Assembly: GCA_022769485.1 (NCBI GenBank)
Contig: JALEJU010000028.1
Location: forward strand, 18,853-82,852
Reading direction: 5' to 3'
Origin: Bacillota bacterium
Lineage (GTDB): Bacteria; Bacillota; Clostridia; Peptostreptococcales; Anaerovoracaceae
Length of the DNA: 64,000 nucleotides
Positions within the stretch are counted from its first letter, which is position 1. Every line of letters starts with the position of its first letter. A model generated the notes under the pieces. That model did no database searches, was not told the origin of the DNA, and was given only the letters and a program-made list of their open reading frames with translations. This document shows, piece after piece, positions 52,038 through 61,311 of the stretch. A program made the translations under genes and the position numbers.

Positions 52038-52131
52038 AAACAACCGTATGAAGGAACATGTTGATATGCCCCCGGAAGTCGGATTCTTAAGTCCGACTTT
52101 CGGGGGCAGTTCGTATTTCATACGGCTGTTT
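52038..52131. repeat. Nested palindrome between convergent genes
   Basis: Outer arms AAACAACCGTATGAA (52038-52052) and TTCATACGGCTGTTT (52117-52131) enclose inner arms TGCCCCCGGAAGTCGGA (52067-52083) and TCCGACTTTCGGGGGCA (52092-52108); GAAC/GTTC add pairing between them. Ends are A/T rich, so it can act as a bidirectional terminator for the flavoprotein and gpmI genes. The doubled stem is more elaborate than a terminator needs; see findings. Confidence 0.75.
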
Positions 52132-52158
52132 ATTGTATCTGCGTTTTTTTCTGTCTGT

Positions 52159-53706
52159 CTATTTACTCCGGCGGATCAGGCTGTGCCCGGTCATTTCAGA
52201 GGGTTTCCCGATTCCGGCCAGCTCCAGAAGCGTAGGAACTACGTCGGCTAAAATTCCCCCTTCTTCCAGTTCAAACGCATGCAGCGTGTCTTCTTTTCCG
52301 GGACGGATTAAAAGCGGAACCGGATTTAAGGAATGTGCGGTTACCACATTCCCCTGTTCATCCATCATACGATCCGCATTCCCATGGTCTGCGGTCAAAA
52401 GCAGCCGCCCGCCGTGAGCGTCCAGGGCTTTAACAATCTGTTCTATACAGCTGTCCAGGGTTTCGATCGCCTTGACCGCGGCCTCCATTACGCCGGTATG
52501 ACCAACCATATCGGGGTTTGCAAAATTTAAAATGATAATATCGTAAATTTCTTCGCTGATTTTATCGATTACCTGCCGCGTTACTTCCGGCGCGCTCATT
52601 TCCGGCTGCAAATCGTAAGTGGCGACTTTCGGGGAAGGTATTAAAATTCGGTCTTCACCCCGGTTGGGAGCTTCTACGCCGCCGTTAAAGAAAAATGTTA
52701 CATGAGCATATTTTTCGGTTTCGGCGATCCGCAGCTGACGGATCCCTTTTTCGCCTAAATACTCTCCTAACGTATTTTTTAAAGACTGAGGGGGGAATGC
52801 GACGGTTACGTTGGGCATTTCCGCATCATACTGAGTCATACACACATAGCAGAGGTTGGAGGGGCGTGCTTTTCTTTGGAATCCATTGAAGTTATCGTCC
52901 GTAAAGCAGCGGGTAATTTCCCTTGCGCGATCCGGCCGGAAATTAAACATGAGAATGGAATCGTTATCTTCGATAACAGCAGGCGTTTTTCCCGGCGTTG
53001 TAATTACGGTAGGAAGGACGAATTCGTCGTTTTCTCCTCTGTGATATGCCGCGTCTACAGCTTCCTCCCAGGAAGAAGCATGTTCTCCTTCTCCGAGGGT
53101 CATAGCGTCATAGGCTTTGATAACCCGTTCCCAGCGGTTATCCCGATCCATGGCGTAATACCGTCCGGAAACAACAAGGATTTCCCCTAAGCCCTTTTCT
53201 TTCATATATGTATCCAGCTGCGCCAGGTATATCTTTGCACAGCGGGGCGGAACATCTCTTCCGTCCAGGAATACATGAACATACAGTTTTTCAACGCCGC
53301 GCATTTTCGCAAAATCAATCAGAGCAAACAGGTGGCTGATGTGACTGTGTACGCCGCCGTCGGAAAGCAACCCGAAGAGATGCAGAGCGGAACGATGCTG
53401 CAAAACGTGATCGGCCGCCCGGTTCAAAGCCGGATTATGGAAAAAAGATCCGTCCTCGATGGCTTTGCTGATGCGGGTCAATTCCTGATAAACAATGCGA
53501 CCGGCGCCGATGTTCAGATGACCGACTTCCGAGTTCCCCATCTGTCCTTCGGGAAGTCCTACCGAAAGGCCGGAAGCTCCGACGGAAGTGTGGGGACAAG
53601 AAGAAAAAAGTGCGTCCAAAGCAGGCTTTTTTGCCTGTGCAATGGCATTTCCTTCTACTCTGGGTGAAATGCCGAAACCGTCCAATATCATCAGCATGGT
53701 GTTCAT
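52159..53706 (-). CDS. gpmI: 2,3-bisphosphoglycerate-independent phosphoglycerate mutase
   Basis: 515 residues from the ATG at 53706 (GGAGGA upstream on the minus strand). It interconverts 3- and 2-phosphoglycerate with two Mn2+ ions. The alkaline-phosphatase fold starts MILDGFGISPRVEGNAI; the phosphorylated serine is Ser59 in GQMGNSEVGH. DGRDVPP and LTADHGNAD provide further metal ligands. The open frame continues 31 codons upstream but without a ribosome site. It faces away from addA. Confidence 0.94.
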   Translation of the reverse strand: MNTMLMILDGFGISPRVEGNAIAQAKKPALDALFSSCPHTSVGASGLSVGLPEGQMGNSEVGHLNIGAGRIVYQELTRISKAIEDGSFFHNPALNRAADHVLQHRSALHLFGLLSDGGVHSHISHLFALIDFAKMRGVEKLYVHVFLDGRDVPPRCAKIYLAQLDTYMKEKGLGEILVVSGRYYAMDRDNRWERVIKAYDAMTLGEGEHASSWEEAVDAAYHRGENDEFVLPTVITTPGKTPAVIEDNDSILMFNFRPDRAREITRCFTDDNFNGFQRKARPSNLCYVCMTQYDAEMPNVTVAFPPQSLKNTLGEYLGEKGIRQLRIAETEKYAHVTFFFNGGVEAPNRGEDRILIPSPKVATYDLQPEMSAPEVTRQVIDKISEEIYDIIILNFANPDMVGHTGVMEAAVKAIETLDSCIEQIVKALDAHGGRLLLTADHGNADRMMDEQGNVVTAHSLNPVPLLIRPGKEDTLHAFELEEGGILADVVPTLLELAGIGKPSEMTGHSLIRRSK

Positions 53707-53904
53707 GTTGCGTTCCTCCGATTCCCGAGCTGCTGCCCGTATGAAAATAGAAAGGCCGATTGCCTTTGTTTTGTGATGACTCGGGAAACAGTATATCATA
53801 AAATGATCCCGGATTTATAAAGAATTTCAACAAAAGGCCGCTTTCACAAAACAAACGTCCAAGTAAACGGGTATAATTTTGGTTATCATTTCATTCTGTG
53901 TGTA

Positions 53905-53913
53905 TGGTACAAT
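53905..53913 (+). promoter_or_regulatory. Possible extended -10 promoter of addA
   Basis: TGGTACAAT fits the extended -10 pattern TGnTATAAT, 52 bases before the addA start; the -35 region is poor. Another TATAAT at about 53871 has no partner box. Confidence 0.4.
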
Positions 53914-53965
53914 AGACAAAATATGAAATCAAAAAGCAACGGCCGAAAAGCACGGAGGGTTTCGC

Positions 53966-56900
53966 ATGAACTGGACGGAAAAACAAAGAGAGGTACTGGA
54001 GACGCGGGAAAAGAATATCTTAGTCGCGGCAGCGGCGGGTTCGGGAAAAACCGCTGTTTTAGTAGAACGAATCAAGCGGTTGATTTTAGAAGAAAAAATT
54101 CCGCTGAGGGAGCTTTTAGTGGTGACATTTACCAATGCGGCAGCGGCGGAGATGCGGGAGAAAATTGTCCGTGCAATTACAAAGGCTGTTTCCGATCCGG
54201 AAATCAGCGAAAGTGACGCGGTATTTCTGCGTGAACAGTTGAATCAGATTCACAGAGCCAGCATCAGCACCTTTCATTCCTTCGCCTTGGATGTAATACG
54301 GCATTACTTTCAATTGATTCCCATTGAGCCCAATTTTAAAATCTGCGATGACGCACAGAAAACGATTTTGCAGGAAGAGGCTATGGGCGAACTCTTTGCG
54401 GATTGTTTTCAGAAAAAAGACGAAGCGTTTTTGCAGTTCCTTTATCTTTATGCGGACAGCAAAAATGAAGATGATGTAAAAAAATTTATCCTGGAGGTTT
54501 ATGAATTTGTTCAAAGCCTACCGGAGCGTTTTGCGTGGCTGGAGCGGAGTGTTGAAGCTTTGAACTGCCGGGAAAGCGATTTCAGGGAGCTTGCGGCAGT
54601 AAAAGAAGTCTGCAAAAAGGCAGAGGAGGAGATTCGTTCGGCACAGAGGGATGCGGAGACCGTGTGCTCCATGCTGAATTGTGCCGGGCTACCCAAGCTT
54701 TATGCAAAGGCGGAAAAAGACCGGCAGCGTATTTGTGAATTATTATCTCGCAGAGAAGAAGAGGCTGATATTGCGAGCGCCTGTAAAGAGATTCGGTGGG
54801 AGCAGATGCGGGCGTCAAAAGACGAAAGCGCAGAGTGGGAGCTTGAAAAGAATGCGGTAACGGAACTGCGCACCCGTATGAAAGATTCGGTAAAACTGGC
54901 CGGCGAGTTGCTGGGAAAGGTCGATCCCGAAACAGAAACCGCTTTGATGAGGGACATTTATCCGGAAGCGCAGACGCTTTTGAATCTAACAAAAGAATTT
55001 GACCGGCGATATGGTGAAAAAAAGAAGAAGGCGGGTCTGCTGGACTTTTCTGATATTGAGCATTGCGCTTTGAATATTTTAGAACGGCCGGAAGCGGCGG
55101 AAGCGTACCGTCAGAGGTTTCGCTATATTTTTATCGATGAGTATCAGGACAGCAATTTTTTACAGGAATATTTGATTTCCCTGATAAAAAGAGAAAATAA
55201 TCTTTTTATGGTAGGCGATGTAAAGCAGAGTATTTATAAGTTCCGTCTGGCGGAACCGCAGATTTTTATTGATAAATACGAGCAGTTTCGGAATGCGGAG
55301 GCGGATTCCCCCAATCGGAAGATCGATTTAAATCAAAATTTTCGAAGCAAGGAGCCAATCCTCGATTTTGTAAATGCGGTGTTTGGAAAGATAATGAATC
55401 GGGAAAGCGCCGGGATGGAATACGATAAGGACGCGGCGCTTTATAAAGGCGTAGAGAGCGGCGAGGAGTATCTTTATCCGGCAGAGCTGCATCTGGTGTC
55501 CGGCGAAGCGGAAGAAGGGGAGAAGTTGGACGAGGCGATTGCCGATTTAAAAAATACGGAAGTTGAAGCGGCAACGGCAGCTCATTTAGTGCGGAATTTG
55601 ATCGGAACAACCTATTTTGACCATAAATCCGGGGAACTGAAAAAAGTACGGTATCGGGATGTGGCGGTTCTTTTGAGAAGCTCAAAGGGAATCGGGGATC
55701 TTTACAGCAAAGCTTTTCAGGAAGCGGGCATTCCGGCTTATATGGAAGCGGGAGACGGATTTTTGGACAGCTTGGAAGTAGGAACATTTCTGAATCTTTT
55801 AAAAGTGATCGACAACAAAAAGCAGGACATTCCCCTATTAAGCGTTTTGATTTCTCCGATTTTTCAGTTCTCTTTGAATGAGTTGGCGGAAATTCGGATA
55901 CAAAAAAAAGACGGTGCTTATTGCGATGCTTTTTTTACTTGTGCGGAGAGAGATGATACTGTTCTGGGAGATAAATGCCGAAATGCGTTAAAACGCATTG
56001 AACGCTGGAAACAGAGAAACCGTTTGATTTCTCTGGACATTTTCTTGTGGGAGCTGTTAAACGAGACCGGCTATTACACCTACGAAGGCGCTTTGCCTAT
56101 GGGAACCCAGCGCCAGGCAAATCTTCGGGCATTGGCTGCCAGAGCAGCATCTTATCAATCCTCGGGAGGAAAAGGCCTTTTTGGGTTTATTCATTATATT
56201 GAGGCCATGAAGCAGAAAAAAATTCCCATCGCCCCGGTCAAATTGATTACAGAAGGTGATGATGTGGTCAGAATTATGACGGTGCATAAAAGCAAAGGCT
56301 TGGAGTTTCCGGTGACCTTAGTGGGTGGATTGGGAAAGAATTTTCATTCCGAAAAAAAATCAAAGGGTATCGGGCTTCATAAAGATCTGGGGATGGCACT
56401 GTATTGGTCGGATCCCAAAAACCATCGCTATGCAAATACACTCCTCAAGGAAGCGATCGATATGCGCAGGGCACAGGAAGCGCGGGCGGAGGAAATACGG
56501 ATTCTGTATGTGGCATTAACCCGGGCGAAAGACAGGCTTTTGCTTCTCGGAACTGTTAAAAACGGAGAAGAGGCATTGGAAAAGGCAAGGTATAAGGATC
56601 CGGGCAGGGCGATTAAGGCAAGAAATTATATGGATCTGCTTCTGCCCGCTTTGCTGGACAATCCGGATATTTCTCTTATTATGCATGACCGGGAGGAACT
56701 TTCCGAAATCGAGGCAAAAGAAAAGAAGAAAGATTCTGATTGGGAGCTGCGGTTTCAGAGGGGATTTTCCGCAGGGACACGGGAAATGGAAGAGAAAGTG
56801 CAGGAACGGTTTGGCTGGACATACGCATACCCGGAGGCCTTATATACGCGGTCTAAGTTCAGTGTGTCGGAATTGGCTTTGGAAGGCCGGGCGCAGAAAG

Positions 56901-57466
56901 AGTATCGGGTGCCGCTGGCAGTGCCGGTATTTGATAAGCCGCAGAATAAAGAAAATCAGGGCAAATCGGCATTTACCGGCGCGGAGCGGGGAACGATCCT
57001 GCACAAGATCATGGAACGGATTCCGTTTACAGCTGAAAATAAAACGGTCGAAGAGGTCGAATGTTTTGCGGAACGGCTGGTGGAGCGGGAGATCCTGACG
57101 CGGGAGGAGAAGGAAAGCGTCGATCTGTCTCTCGTGGCCGACTTCTTCCGGTCGGAGCTGGGACAGCGTGCCTGCCGGGCGGACAGGATCTTTAAAGAGA
57201 CGGCATTCAATCTGCGAAAAGAGCGGGGCGGCGAATCGATTATCGTACAGGGAACCATCGACTGCTTTTTCCGGGAAGGCGGCAAATGGATATTGCTGGA
57301 TTATAAGTCCAACTACGTGAGAGAAGGCGCGAAAATCCAAGAACTGATGGATTTCTACCGGCCGCAGTTGGAGCTGTATAAAGAGGCGCTGGAACGGATC
57401 AAAGGGATCGAACCGGATGAGGTCTATCTGTATTTCTTCTTGTTGGGAAAGGCGTATAGATTATAA
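53966..57466 (+). CDS. addA: ATP-dependent helicase/nuclease subunit A
   Basis: 1166 residues; full length for AddA. UvrD-type helicase with Walker A AGSGKT (24-29), LVVTFTNAAAAEMREKI, FIDEYQDSNF, and the DDVVRIMTVHKSKGLEFP stretch; the C-terminal RecB-type nuclease has Asp1099 (TIDCFF) and DYK at 1112-1114. It resects double-strand breaks with AddB. AddB is normally encoded directly upstream; here the neighbour on that side is the divergent gpmI gene and no AddB-like protein is in the window. GGAGG lies eight bases before the ATG. Confidence 0.95.
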   Translation: MNWTEKQREVLETREKNILVAAAAGSGKTAVLVERIKRLILEEKIPLRELLVVTFTNAAAAEMREKIVRAITKAVSDPEISESDAVFLREQLNQIHRASISTFHSFALDVIRHYFQLIPIEPNFKICDDAQKTILQEEAMGELFADCFQKKDEAFLQFLYLYADSKNEDDVKKFILEVYEFVQSLPERFAWLERSVEALNCRESDFRELAAVKEVCKKAEEEIRSAQRDAETVCSMLNCAGLPKLYAKAEKDRQRICELLSRREEEADIASACKEIRWEQMRASKDESAEWELEKNAVTELRTRMKDSVKLAGELLGKVDPETETALMRDIYPEAQTLLNLTKEFDRRYGEKKKKAGLLDFSDIEHCALNILERPEAAEAYRQRFRYIFIDEYQDSNFLQEYLISLIKRENNLFMVGDVKQSIYKFRLAEPQIFIDKYEQFRNAEADSPNRKIDLNQNFRSKEPILDFVNAVFGKIMNRESAGMEYDKDAALYKGVESGEEYLYPAELHLVSGEAEEGEKLDEAIADLKNTEVEAATAAHLVRNLIGTTYFDHKSGELKKVRYRDVAVLLRSSKGIGDLYSKAFQEAGIPAYMEAGDGFLDSLEVGTFLNLLKVIDNKKQDIPLLSVLISPIFQFSLNELAEIRIQKKDGAYCDAFFTCAERDDTVLGDKCRNALKRIERWKQRNRLISLDIFLWELLNETGYYTYEGALPMGTQRQANLRALAARAASYQSSGGKGLFGFIHYIEAMKQKKIPIAPVKLITEGDDVVRIMTVHKSKGLEFPVTLVGGLGKNFHSEKKSKGIGLHKDLGMALYWSDPKNHRYANTLLKEAIDMRRAQEARAEEIRILYVALTRAKDRLLLLGTVKNGEEALEKARYKDPGRAIKARNYMDLLLPALLDNPDISLIMHDREELSEIEAKEKKKDSDWELRFQRGFSAGTREMEEKVQERFGWTYAYPEALYTRSKFSVSELALEGRAQKEYRVPLAVPVFDKPQNKENQGKSAFTGAERGTILHKIMERIPFTAENKTVEEVECFAERLVEREILTREEKESVDLSLVADFFRSELGQRACRADRIFKETAFNLRKERGGESIIVQGTIDCFFREGGKWILLDYKSNYVREGAKIQELMDFYRPQLELYKEALERIKGIEPDEVYLYFFLLGKAYRL

Positions 57467-57653
57467 ACCGGGAAAGGGGCGGCCGGCATTTCTAAGCGTA
57501 CAGTTTGACGCAGCCGGAAATAGAATCTGCGGCCATAAGATTTGGCGGCTTCTGCCGTAAAGTTCTGTTTTTCGGATTTCATACGGCAAGCTGATCGGGG
57601 AGTAAAAAAACAATTTTCTGATTGAAAGAAAAATTGAACAGAACCCAAACGAT

Positions 57654-57690
57654 AAAAAGGGGCTGTCGCATTTAAGCGGCGGCCCCTTTC
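57654..57690 (+). terminator. Terminator after addA
   Basis: GGGGCTGTCGC (57659-57669) pairs with GCGGCGGCCCC (57676-57686), with A's in front and T's behind. The rest of 57467-57654 and 57690-57770 holds no gene I can recognise. Confidence 0.85.
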
Positions 57691-57770
57691 GCCGAATAAA
57701 ACGGATTCCCGATTGAAATTTAAAGACAACAAGCAGCCGGATCACTTTTTAGTAAAAAATCGTAGATAAT

Positions 57771-57800
57771 TTGACTTTTTACCTTTTGTGATCGTTATAT
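57771..57800 (+). promoter_or_regulatory. Promoter of the sigma factor/ABC operon
   Basis: TTGACT (57771-57776) and TTATAT (57795-57800) with an 18-base spacer, 24 bases before the sigma gene start. Confidence 0.55.
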
Positions 57801-57824
57801 AGGGTGCAGAGAGGAGCCAATCGG

Positions 57825-58283
57825 ATGTTTGAAAGAGAGTTGACAGCGTATTACGACGATATTTTCCGGTATTGCTATTATCGCGTGGGAAGCAGAGAGA
57901 CAGCGGAGGATCTCTGTCAGGATACGTTTGTGAGTTTCCTAGAGCATAGATCTGATTATCACAGCCGGGGCAAACTGAAAAATTATCTCTATACCATAGC
58001 AAGAAACAAGTGCATTGATTATTACAGGAAAGTAGATCCTGTCTGTATGGACATGCTGCCGGAATCCACACAGGAGGACTGGTTTGAAGAAACAGTGGAA
58101 ATTAAACTCCTGATGGGAAAGCTTCCGGATGAACTGAAGGAAGTGATCATTCTTCGTTTCTTTCAGGGACTGAAATACAGGGAAATCGCAAGTATACTGG
58201 GAGTCGGGGTGTCTAAAGCCAAGTACCTGGCGGCAAAGGCTCTCGAGTTGCTGGAGAAGGAGGTATCATCAGATGCAACATAA
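57825..58283 (+). CDS. ECF-like RNA polymerase sigma factor
   Basis: 152 residues from ATG 57825 (GAGAGGAG upstream). Region 2 is IFRYCYYRVGSRETAEDLCQ with DTFVSFLEH; region 4 is the helix-turn-helix LPDELKEVIILRFF, LKYREIASILGV, KYLAAKALELL. Regions 1.1 and 3 are missing, as in ECF sigma factors. There is no adjacent zinc-finger anti-sigma gene; instead the 3' end overlaps by 11 bases a gene for a membrane protein of unknown family. The overlap and module layout suggest it controls, or is controlled by, the transporter genes next to it. Confidence 0.88.
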   Translation: MFERELTAYYDDIFRYCYYRVGSRETAEDLCQDTFVSFLEHRSDYHSRGKLKNYLYTIARNKCIDYYRKVDPVCMDMLPESTQEDWFEETVEIKLLMGKLPDELKEVIILRFFQGLKYREIASILGVGVSKAKYLAAKALELLEKEVSSDAT

Positions 58284-59076
58284 AAAACTCCGTAGGATTT
58301 TGAAAAGATATGGCCGAAGGGTCAGAGCTGTGCAGGGCAAACATAGGGACGAAAATATTCTGAAGTTGATGGAAATGGAGAAAGGACGGCAGGAGTTTGT
58401 AAAGTTTCCGGCTTTTGCCAGAGGGCAGATTGGAATGATAGGCAAATACAGCCTGTTATGGTATGTGATTTGGCTGGTGCTGTTTGTCTGGGGGCTGAAC
58501 GGAGATGGGATGAATGTTTTGGGAGGACATAGGAACGAGATACTTTTGTCTGTCATGCCGCCTTTTTTGCTGCTTCTTACGGCGCAGGATATTTCCCGGT
58601 TGTTCTCCGACAGCATGGTGGAGCTGGAGAAAACCACAAAGTTTACTCCGGAGCATGTGGTTATGGTACATTTCCTTTCCATGAGTGCAACGCATGTGCT
58701 TTTGCTTTTGATGGGGATTCTGCTGGTTGAAAATTCGCTGGCTTCAGGGTTTATGGAGATTTTACTTTATGGCTATACCCCTTTGATATTGACAACAGCA
58801 GTTTTTCTGGAAATAACACGCCGTCTGCGGGGAGATAATCTGAGACTGGCAGGAGTAACAGTGGTGGCTGGGGTGATCTGCCTTCTTGTTTTTATGGGAA
58901 CAAAGGGGGTGACGCTGTTTCGGACAGTGGACATCTATTCGCCGGATATGCTGACGGTGTGGAAAGCTGCGCTGGCTGTGGGAACTGTATTTTGTGTGCT
59001 GGAAATTTTATGGGTACTGAGAAAGGAATGGGCGGCTTATGGAATTGGAAATAAGAGATATATCAAAGGTATTTAA
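58273..59076 (+). CDS. Multi-pass membrane protein, possible membrane regulator of the sigma factor
   Basis: 267 residues. The N-terminal 55 residues are cytoplasmic and very basic (KKLRRILKRYGRRVR); six hydrophobic segments follow (near 62-77, 85-103, 133-153, 160-180, 190-208 and 228-248). I recognise no domain. The gene overlaps the sigma gene by 11 bases and the ATPase gene by 38. Position suggests an anti-sigma or coupling role or a third transporter component; this is inference. No Cys-His zinc motif is present. Confidence 0.65.
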   Translation: MQHKKLRRILKRYGRRVRAVQGKHRDENILKLMEMEKGRQEFVKFPAFARGQIGMIGKYSLLWYVIWLVLFVWGLNGDGMNVLGGHRNEILLSVMPPFLLLLTAQDISRLFSDSMVELEKTTKFTPEHVVMVHFLSMSATHVLLLLMGILLVENSLASGFMEILLYGYTPLILTTAVFLEITRRLRGDNLRLAGVTVVAGVICLLVFMGTKGVTLFRTVDIYSPDMLTVWKAALAVGTVFCVLEILWVLRKEWAAYGIGNKRYIKGI

Positions 59077-59785
59077 AGGAAAAACAGCGGTGGAGCATGT
59101 ATCTGCCCGGCTGAATACGGGAGTATATGGCCTTCTGGGAGCAAACGGAGCAGGAAAAACTACACTGATGCGTATGATCTGCGGTGTGCTGGAACTGGAT
59201 GGCGGAGAAATTCTCTATGACGGTGAAAACATAGTGACCATGGGGGAACGATACCGGGAACTTCTGGGGTATCTGCCTCAGGAATTCGGGTATTATCCCC
59301 GATTTACCGTGATGGATTTTATGCTGTATATTGCATCTCTGAAAGGAATTGCTCCGACTATGGCGAGGCAGAAGAGCAGAGTGCTACTAAAGGCTGTGGG
59401 ATTGGAAAAAAATCACCGTACCAGAATCAAGGCCCTTTCGGGAGGAATGAAGCAGAGACTGGGCATTGCCCAGAGCCTTCTGAACGATCCAAAAATCCTT
59501 TTACTGGATGAACCCACAGCGGGGCTTGATCCCAAGGAAAGAGTGCGCTTCAGAAATATGATTGCCGAACTGGGAAAGGACAGGATCGTACTTTTATCTA
59601 CCCATATTGTATCGGATGTGGAGGAGATTGCGGACTGGCTGTTTATGATGAAGGATGGAAAGATTTTAAAACAGGGCGCCCCGGAATCGGTAAAAAAAGA
59701 GTGTTTTGGAGACAGTTCCTGCAGCCTGGAAAAGGTGTATCTCCATTACTACGGAGAGGAGGACGCAGATAATGCTTCGTTTTGA
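59039..59785 (+). CDS. ABC transporter ATP-binding protein
   Basis: 248 residues. Walker A GANGAGKTT, signature LSGGMKQR, Walker B LLLDEPTAGLDP and H-loop STHIVSD are intact. The sequence most resembles exporter-type ABC ATPases acting with ABC-2 permeases. AAAGGA is about eleven bases before the ATG, within the preceding gene. It overlaps the permease gene by 14 bases. Substrate unknown. Confidence 0.9.
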   Translation: MELEIRDISKVFKGKTAVEHVSARLNTGVYGLLGANGAGKTTLMRMICGVLELDGGEILYDGENIVTMGERYRELLGYLPQEFGYYPRFTVMDFMLYIASLKGIAPTMARQKSRVLLKAVGLEKNHRTRIKALSGGMKQRLGIAQSLLNDPKILLLDEPTAGLDPKERVRFRNMIAELGKDRIVLLSTHIVSDVEEIADWLFMMKDGKILKQGAPESVKKECFGDSSCSLEKVYLHYYGEEDADNASF

Positions 59786-60986
59786 ATTGATGAAAATATT
59801 TAAGAATAAACTGAATATGACGGCTATGGTGCTGGGGTATCTTTTGATTGCCGTTTGCATCGTCAGCTATATTTCAAGTGAGGAGGTTTATGACAGCGGA
59901 ACAGACAGTTATGTAAAAGGCTTGGAAGCATTTTCTGCCGGCAGGAATCAGGCTGAGTCACAGACAGATTATATTACCGAGGAATATGTGACAGAGTTTA
60001 TCCGGGAATTGCAGGCTTCGCCGCTGGACCTTGATTCGGATGAAGGGTATATCGAGGTGGTCAGACCCCAAGGATCTATGTTTTATCTTATTGCCAACAG
60101 CTATGCGGATGTGGATGCACCCTATATTGTTTATAATGACATCAAAAATATAGATGTCTCAGAAGGAGCAAAATTTTACCAACAGAGACTGGAAAAAATC
60201 AGCGATTTCCTGAATATGGATTTTTCCTTTGGGAATTATACGGCGGCGGAAAAAGCATATTGGATGGATAAGGCAGAAAAGGTGCAGGAACCTTTTATTT
60301 GGGGAACCAAGGAAGTCATGAGTTTGATGCTGGATCTATCCCTTGTGGGGTTTTATCTCCTTGCCGTGGTAGTAATCTGTATATCTCCGGTGTTTTCACG
60401 GGAAAGTGAAAGCGGTGCCGGTCAGCTGCTGTTTACAACAAAATATGGGAAAAATCGATTGATCCGAGCGAAGACGATAGCTTCTCTGCTGTTCTCTCTG
60501 GGCTATGTGGGCATAGGACTGATGGGCAGTGTACTGGTGATAGGATTTCTCTGCGGATTTTCAGAGGCAAATCTGCCGGTGCAGCTGTGGAATATATCAA
60601 TTCCATATAATATTACCATAGGACAGGTGTGCTTACTGGAGGTACTGGTGCTTCTGCTGATTACGGGTGCAGTTACTGCGCTGATTCTTCTGATTTCTGC
60701 ACAGACAAAATCTACGATGGCAACGATGGCAGCTATCTTAGTGCTGCTAATAGGCCCGGCGTTTCTGGAAAACAGCAAAACCGCCGGCTGGTATAACCAT
60801 CTGATTGATCTGTGCGCTGTGCGGTTCATTGATATGAAGACAGTGTTGGGAAGTTTTGTCGATTATCATTTCGGAGGTATTATTGTTGACTATATAACCA
60901 TGGGCATAATTGTGTATGCGGCAGTTGGCATCGCATCTCTGCTTCTGCTCAGAAAAACATTTGTTAGACGTATTATGCAGGGGTAA
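59772..60986 (+). CDS. ABC-2 type transporter permease
   Basis: 404 residues from ATG 59772 (GGAGG upstream); the frame is open for 22 codons before it, within the ATPase gene. One N-terminal membrane segment (about 19-36), a long presumably external domain (about 40-190), then five hydrophobic segments in the C-terminal half. The big external domain between TM1 and TM2 is typical of ABC-2 permeases of the DrrB/YhgE kind. It pairs with the ATPase before it. No terminator-like hairpin directly follows; the nearest is at 61197. Confidence 0.8.
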   Translation: MLRFELMKIFKNKLNMTAMVLGYLLIAVCIVSYISSEEVYDSGTDSYVKGLEAFSAGRNQAESQTDYITEEYVTEFIRELQASPLDLDSDEGYIEVVRPQGSMFYLIANSYADVDAPYIVYNDIKNIDVSEGAKFYQQRLEKISDFLNMDFSFGNYTAAEKAYWMDKAEKVQEPFIWGTKEVMSLMLDLSLVGFYLLAVVVICISPVFSRESESGAGQLLFTTKYGKNRLIRAKTIASLLFSLGYVGIGLMGSVLVIGFLCGFSEANLPVQLWNISIPYNITIGQVCLLEVLVLLLITGAVTALILLISAQTKSTMATMAAILVLLIGPAFLENSKTAGWYNHLIDLCAVRFIDMKTVLGSFVDYHFGGIIVDYITMGIIVYAAVGIASLLLLRKTFVRRIMQG

Positions 60987-61111
60987 ATGTTTGGAAGATA
61001 AAATCAGCCGCGTGTAGGAATTATCACTGCGGTGGATTTTAGCATACCTAACCAAAATTGCAATGCTCCTGCCTTTCGTCCGGGTAGAACCGGCATAGAC
61101 TGGGTGCCGCG

Positions 61112-61190
61112 GTGATATTGTTAACGGTGTTGTATTTCGTTGTCAAATGGATAGTCAAAAATGGTGTGAAGGAAGCGCTTCGGCGACCAG
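61112..61190 (+). pseudogene. Short membrane-peptide-like stretch, possible DUF6019-type remnant
   Basis: In frame from GTG 61112 the text reads ILLTVLYFVVKWIVKNGVKEAL, like the small one-pass DUF6019-type peptides of Clostridia, then loses similarity and runs through a hairpin. No ribosome site is seen. The gap 60987-61311 otherwise has only the hairpin at 61197-61231. Confidence 0.3.
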
Positions 61191-61196
61191 AAACAT

Positions 61197-61231
61197 ATGC
61201 CCCGCGGCGCTTTGATGCGTTTGCGGGGCAT
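61197..61231. terminator. Hairpin between the ABC permease and nhaC-like gene
   Basis: ATGCCCCGC (61197-61205) pairs with GCGGGGCAT (61223-61231), with a modest T/A-rich flank on each side. It may end transcription from either convergent gene. Confidence 0.4.
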
Positions 61232-61311
61232 TTATACATAACAGGATCGCACGGCGAGTTTCGAAGACAGGCGGCTTTGGCCGCATTCCTTGCTTCACTG
61301 CGCCGGGCTTC

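Noticed and set aside
52048..52251. Short plus-strand open frame at the end of gpmI
   Set aside because: It crosses the nested palindrome and is antisense to gpmI, with no support for translation.
57467..57824. Gene or gene remnant in the gap before the sigma factor
   Set aside because: Short open frames on both strands have no start signals or recognisable sequence; only the addA terminator and a promoter are supported.
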